From: Anaeromicropila herbilytica
Lineage (GTDB): Bacteria > Bacillota > Clostridia > Lachnospirales > Lachnospiraceae
DNA: 64,000 bases
Direction: 5' to 3'
NCBI RefSeq assembly: GCF_016591975.1
Contig: NZ_AP024169.1
Span: forward strand, 4,193,001-4,257,000
Numbering within the stretch: position 1 is the stretch's first letter; each line of letters begins with the position of its first letter. The notes beneath the pieces were generated by a model. The model did not search any database. It saw only the letters and a program-made list of their open reading frames with translations, and was not told the origin of the DNA. The position numbers were made by a program, and so were the translations under genes. Shown here one piece after another: positions 62,190 through 64,000 of the stretch.

Positions 62190-64000
62190 TTAGTCTTTGA
62201 TTAACTCGTAAGTATTATAAAATAAATCTTTGTTTTCTTCAATCTTTGTTTCATTTCCGATTACGCAGATATTATTGTCATGTAAGATTGATTTTACAAG
62301 TTCTGCTAGGTTACGAATATCTTCTTCGGTAGCAGATAAGATCTGATCACGATCTTTTTGTATATCCTCCATCGTCATACCACTAAGATATGCAGTTAAT
62401 GATCTTGCTCCCTTTGCTGCTGGATTAAGAGGAGTATCTACGCTACTAATTGTTCCTATAATATACTTGGTCATATCTCTTTCGTCAACAGTAAAGTTCT
62501 TGATGTAATCATAAAGTTTTTCATATACTTCATTCGTTTCTCTAAGATTTGGATCACGATAAGAAGTAAAGTAGCCATTTCCTTCTAAGGAGAATCCACT
62601 CATACATCCGTATGCGCCACCTTTTACACGAATATTAATCCAGAGATAATCATAACTTAGGATAAGTTTTAATACTTTAAGTGCTCCAGTATATTCATAT
62701 CCTGCTGTTATAAAATTACCTGTTCTGGCTACATATTGCACCTTACTTGATGTCTTTAGACCTTCATTTAATTTCTTAGGTGCAAATGGAAGCATCTTAG
62801 TATCTATTGAACCTGTGTAAAGCTTTTGAATGAAGGAAGGCGCATAATTTGTCATTTTGTTATATCCTTCTTCGTCTGCAGTACAACTAATGAATAGATT
62901 TTCCTTTCTAAAGACACACTCAATAACTGTCTTTAGATTTTTTATAATCTCTTGTTTTTTCTCACTAAAGTTTCCTTCTAATTCTTCAATAAACTGATAG
63001 TAAGAAACACCACTTGTTAATTCATTAAAGTACATAGCTTTCGAAAAATATGACATAGCACGATTAACCGCTGTTGAATGTCCAGAAGAATTCATTCTCA
63101 TTTGTAGTCTTGATTTGACTTCCGAGATAATCTCTAATAGACGTTTTTCATCCTCTAAGATTGTGTCAAATACTGTTTCGTCAATTAATGAGAATGCTTC
63201 ACCCATCTCATCGTAAAGTACTTTAGCAATAATCTCAAATTTACCTTCAAAGATATCTGTTGTTCCTTTTTTACCATAGACATTAATATCCGTTTTAATA
63301 CCACCTGTATGAATATTAACTTCGTTCGATAATTCTAAATAGGAATGTTTTGATGTATTCATATAGCCAAGCACTGACGTTAATAGTCCAAGATATGATA
63401 CTAATTCATTCGGAACATTCTTCACATCAAATAGTAATTTTAGATAGGCTATTCCATTCGTAAAGACATCATGATGTAATGTTTTTACTTTATCTACTTC
63501 TTTTTCTATATTATAAATTGGAGTAGATTCTTTATCAATATCTTCTCTACTTAATAAAGGAATCTTCTCTAATTCTTCCTTCGTAGAAGGTGTCTCTTGG
63601 AACTTTTCTAAGTCTTTTGTCGCTTCGATTAATTGTTTGATTTCTTCATCACTTAGGGTCTCTTTATAACGAGCAAGTTCTTCTTTAACAAGGTCTTCTT
63701 TTTCCTTCGTTAAGCCCATTTTAGGTTTTACGATTACTAGTGAATTATGCGTATTATCTAGTAAATATTTCTGTAATAAATCTTCATAATAACCAGTACC
63801 AATCTTAGCTTTTAAGAATTCAAAGGTATCATTGGCTCTAATATGAATAAATGGTTTATCATCTGCATATAACCAACTATCCAAGATCTGTAGTCCATAC
63901 ATTAAGCCTTTTGGAAAATTACCAAAATCAGCTTCGCGGTATTTAAATTCATAGTAATTGATGGCTGCTTTTAATGATTTCTCATCCACTCCAGATTTAA
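62190..64000 (-). CDS. M16C insulinase-type metallopeptidase, C-terminal part
   Basis: The frame is open to the window edge, so only the last about 603 residues are seen; the family (presequence protease-like) has about 970. The visible part holds the M16C-associated domain with KLLFDVKNVPNELVSYLGLL and the fourth homology region with IRVKGGAYGCMSG, SYRDPNLRET and TPLNPAAKGARS. The catalytic HxxEH motif would be in the missing N-terminal part. A GTG codon at 63989 is not the real start. The protein degrades small unfolded peptides in relatives; its role here is inferred. Confidence 0.92.
   Translation of the reverse strand, partial: KSGVDEKSLKAAINYYEFKYREADFGNFPKGLMYGLQILDSWLYADDKPFIHIRANDTFEFLKAKIGTGYYEDLLQKYLLDNTHNSLVIVKPKMGLTKEKEDLVKEELARYKETLSDEEIKQLIEATKDLEKFQETPSTKEELEKIPLLSREDIDKESTPIYNIEKEVDKVKTLHHDVFTNGIAYLKLLFDVKNVPNELVSYLGLLTSVLGYMNTSKHSYLELSNEVNIHTGGIKTDINVYGKKGTTDIFEGKFEIIAKVLYDEMGEAFSLIDETVFDTILEDEKRLLEIISEVKSRLQMRMNSSGHSTAVNRAMSYFSKAMYFNELTSGVSYYQFIEELEGNFSEKKQEIIKNLKTVIECVFRKENLFISCTADEEGYNKMTNYAPSFIQKLYTGSIDTKMLPFAPKKLNEGLKTSSKVQYVARTGNFITAGYEYTGALKVLKLILSYDYLWINIRVKGGAYGCMSGFSLEGNGYFTSYRDPNLRETNEVYEKLYDYIKNFTVDERDMTKYIIGTISSVDTPLNPAAKGARSLTAYLSGMTMEDIQKDRDQILSATEEDIRNLAELVKSILHDNNICVIGNETKIEENKDLFYNTYELIKD

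Overview
The window is strongly AT-rich DNA with clostridial-type gene starts (AGGAGG-like ribosome sites, short intergenic gaps, intrinsic terminators). Its gene content is that of a motile anaerobic Firmicute of the Lachnospiraceae type: pyruvate phosphate dikinase, a one-chain glycyl-tRNA synthetase, the era–yqzL–recO cluster, secreted Big_2 proteins with Pro/Thr linkers, and chemoreceptors plus c-di-GMP enzymes. Lachnoclostridium (Clostridium) phytofermentans or a relative fits best, but this rests on recognition of gene families and not on a database match. Nearly all genes lie on the minus strand.

Layout: 0-2.3 kb holds a capsule control operon (PHP phosphatase-like protein, Wzz-like chain-length protein, BY-kinase) whose phosphatase has lost most of its metal ligands. 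3.1-9.7 kb holds a YibE/F membrane protein and a 1,752-residue secreted PHP/OB-fold/Big_2 protein. 10.3-15.2 kb is the dTDP-rhamnose set (rfbA, rfbB, rfbD, rfbC) plus a VanZ-like gene, with two giant hairpin repeats between rfbA and rfbB. 15.5-23.7 kb is a signalling region: GGDEF/HD-GYP and EAL proteins, a protein behind a probable sigma-D promoter, a chemoreceptor and a small DUF6483-like protein. 23.9-34.9 kb is a nine-gene exopolysaccharide operon that starts with an intact CpsB-type phosphatase and contains glycosyltransferases, a Wzy polymerase, a Wzx flippase, a pyruvyltransferase and an FrhB-like enzyme. 35.0-38.8 kb carries a class D-like sortase with a likely substrate, and a Big_2 protein. 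39-47.6 kb holds secreted proteins of unknown role, a cytochrome b5-like membrane protein, TraX, a PAS-chemoreceptor behind a short-chain dehydrogenase, and TetR and AraC regulators. 47.9-54.4 kb is an accessory cluster with five GNAT acetyltransferase genes, an Ntn-type amidase and a decayed aminoglycoside acetyltransferase. 54.7-64 kb is housekeeping: ppdK, glyS, a lipoprotein, recO, yqzL, era and a truncated M16C peptidase.

The rhamnose genes should supply dTDP-L-rhamnose to the exopolysaccharide operon, whose DUF1972-type transferase resembles rhamnosyltransferases. The kinase and Wzz at the left end probably control chain length, and the intact phosphatase of the 34 kb operon may counteract the kinase in trans.

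The most unusual items are: (i) a family of 257-331 bp giant hairpin elements sharing an apical core, two of them full inverted copies of equal length with compensatory base changes; (ii) a leader-peptide/terminator attenuator in front of a double-GNAT gene, with an 8-nt competing pairing visible; (iii) the degenerate CpsB paralogue; (iv) a triplicated 55-bp unit that copies the end of ppdK; and (v) a partial duplicate of a chemoreceptor gene start.
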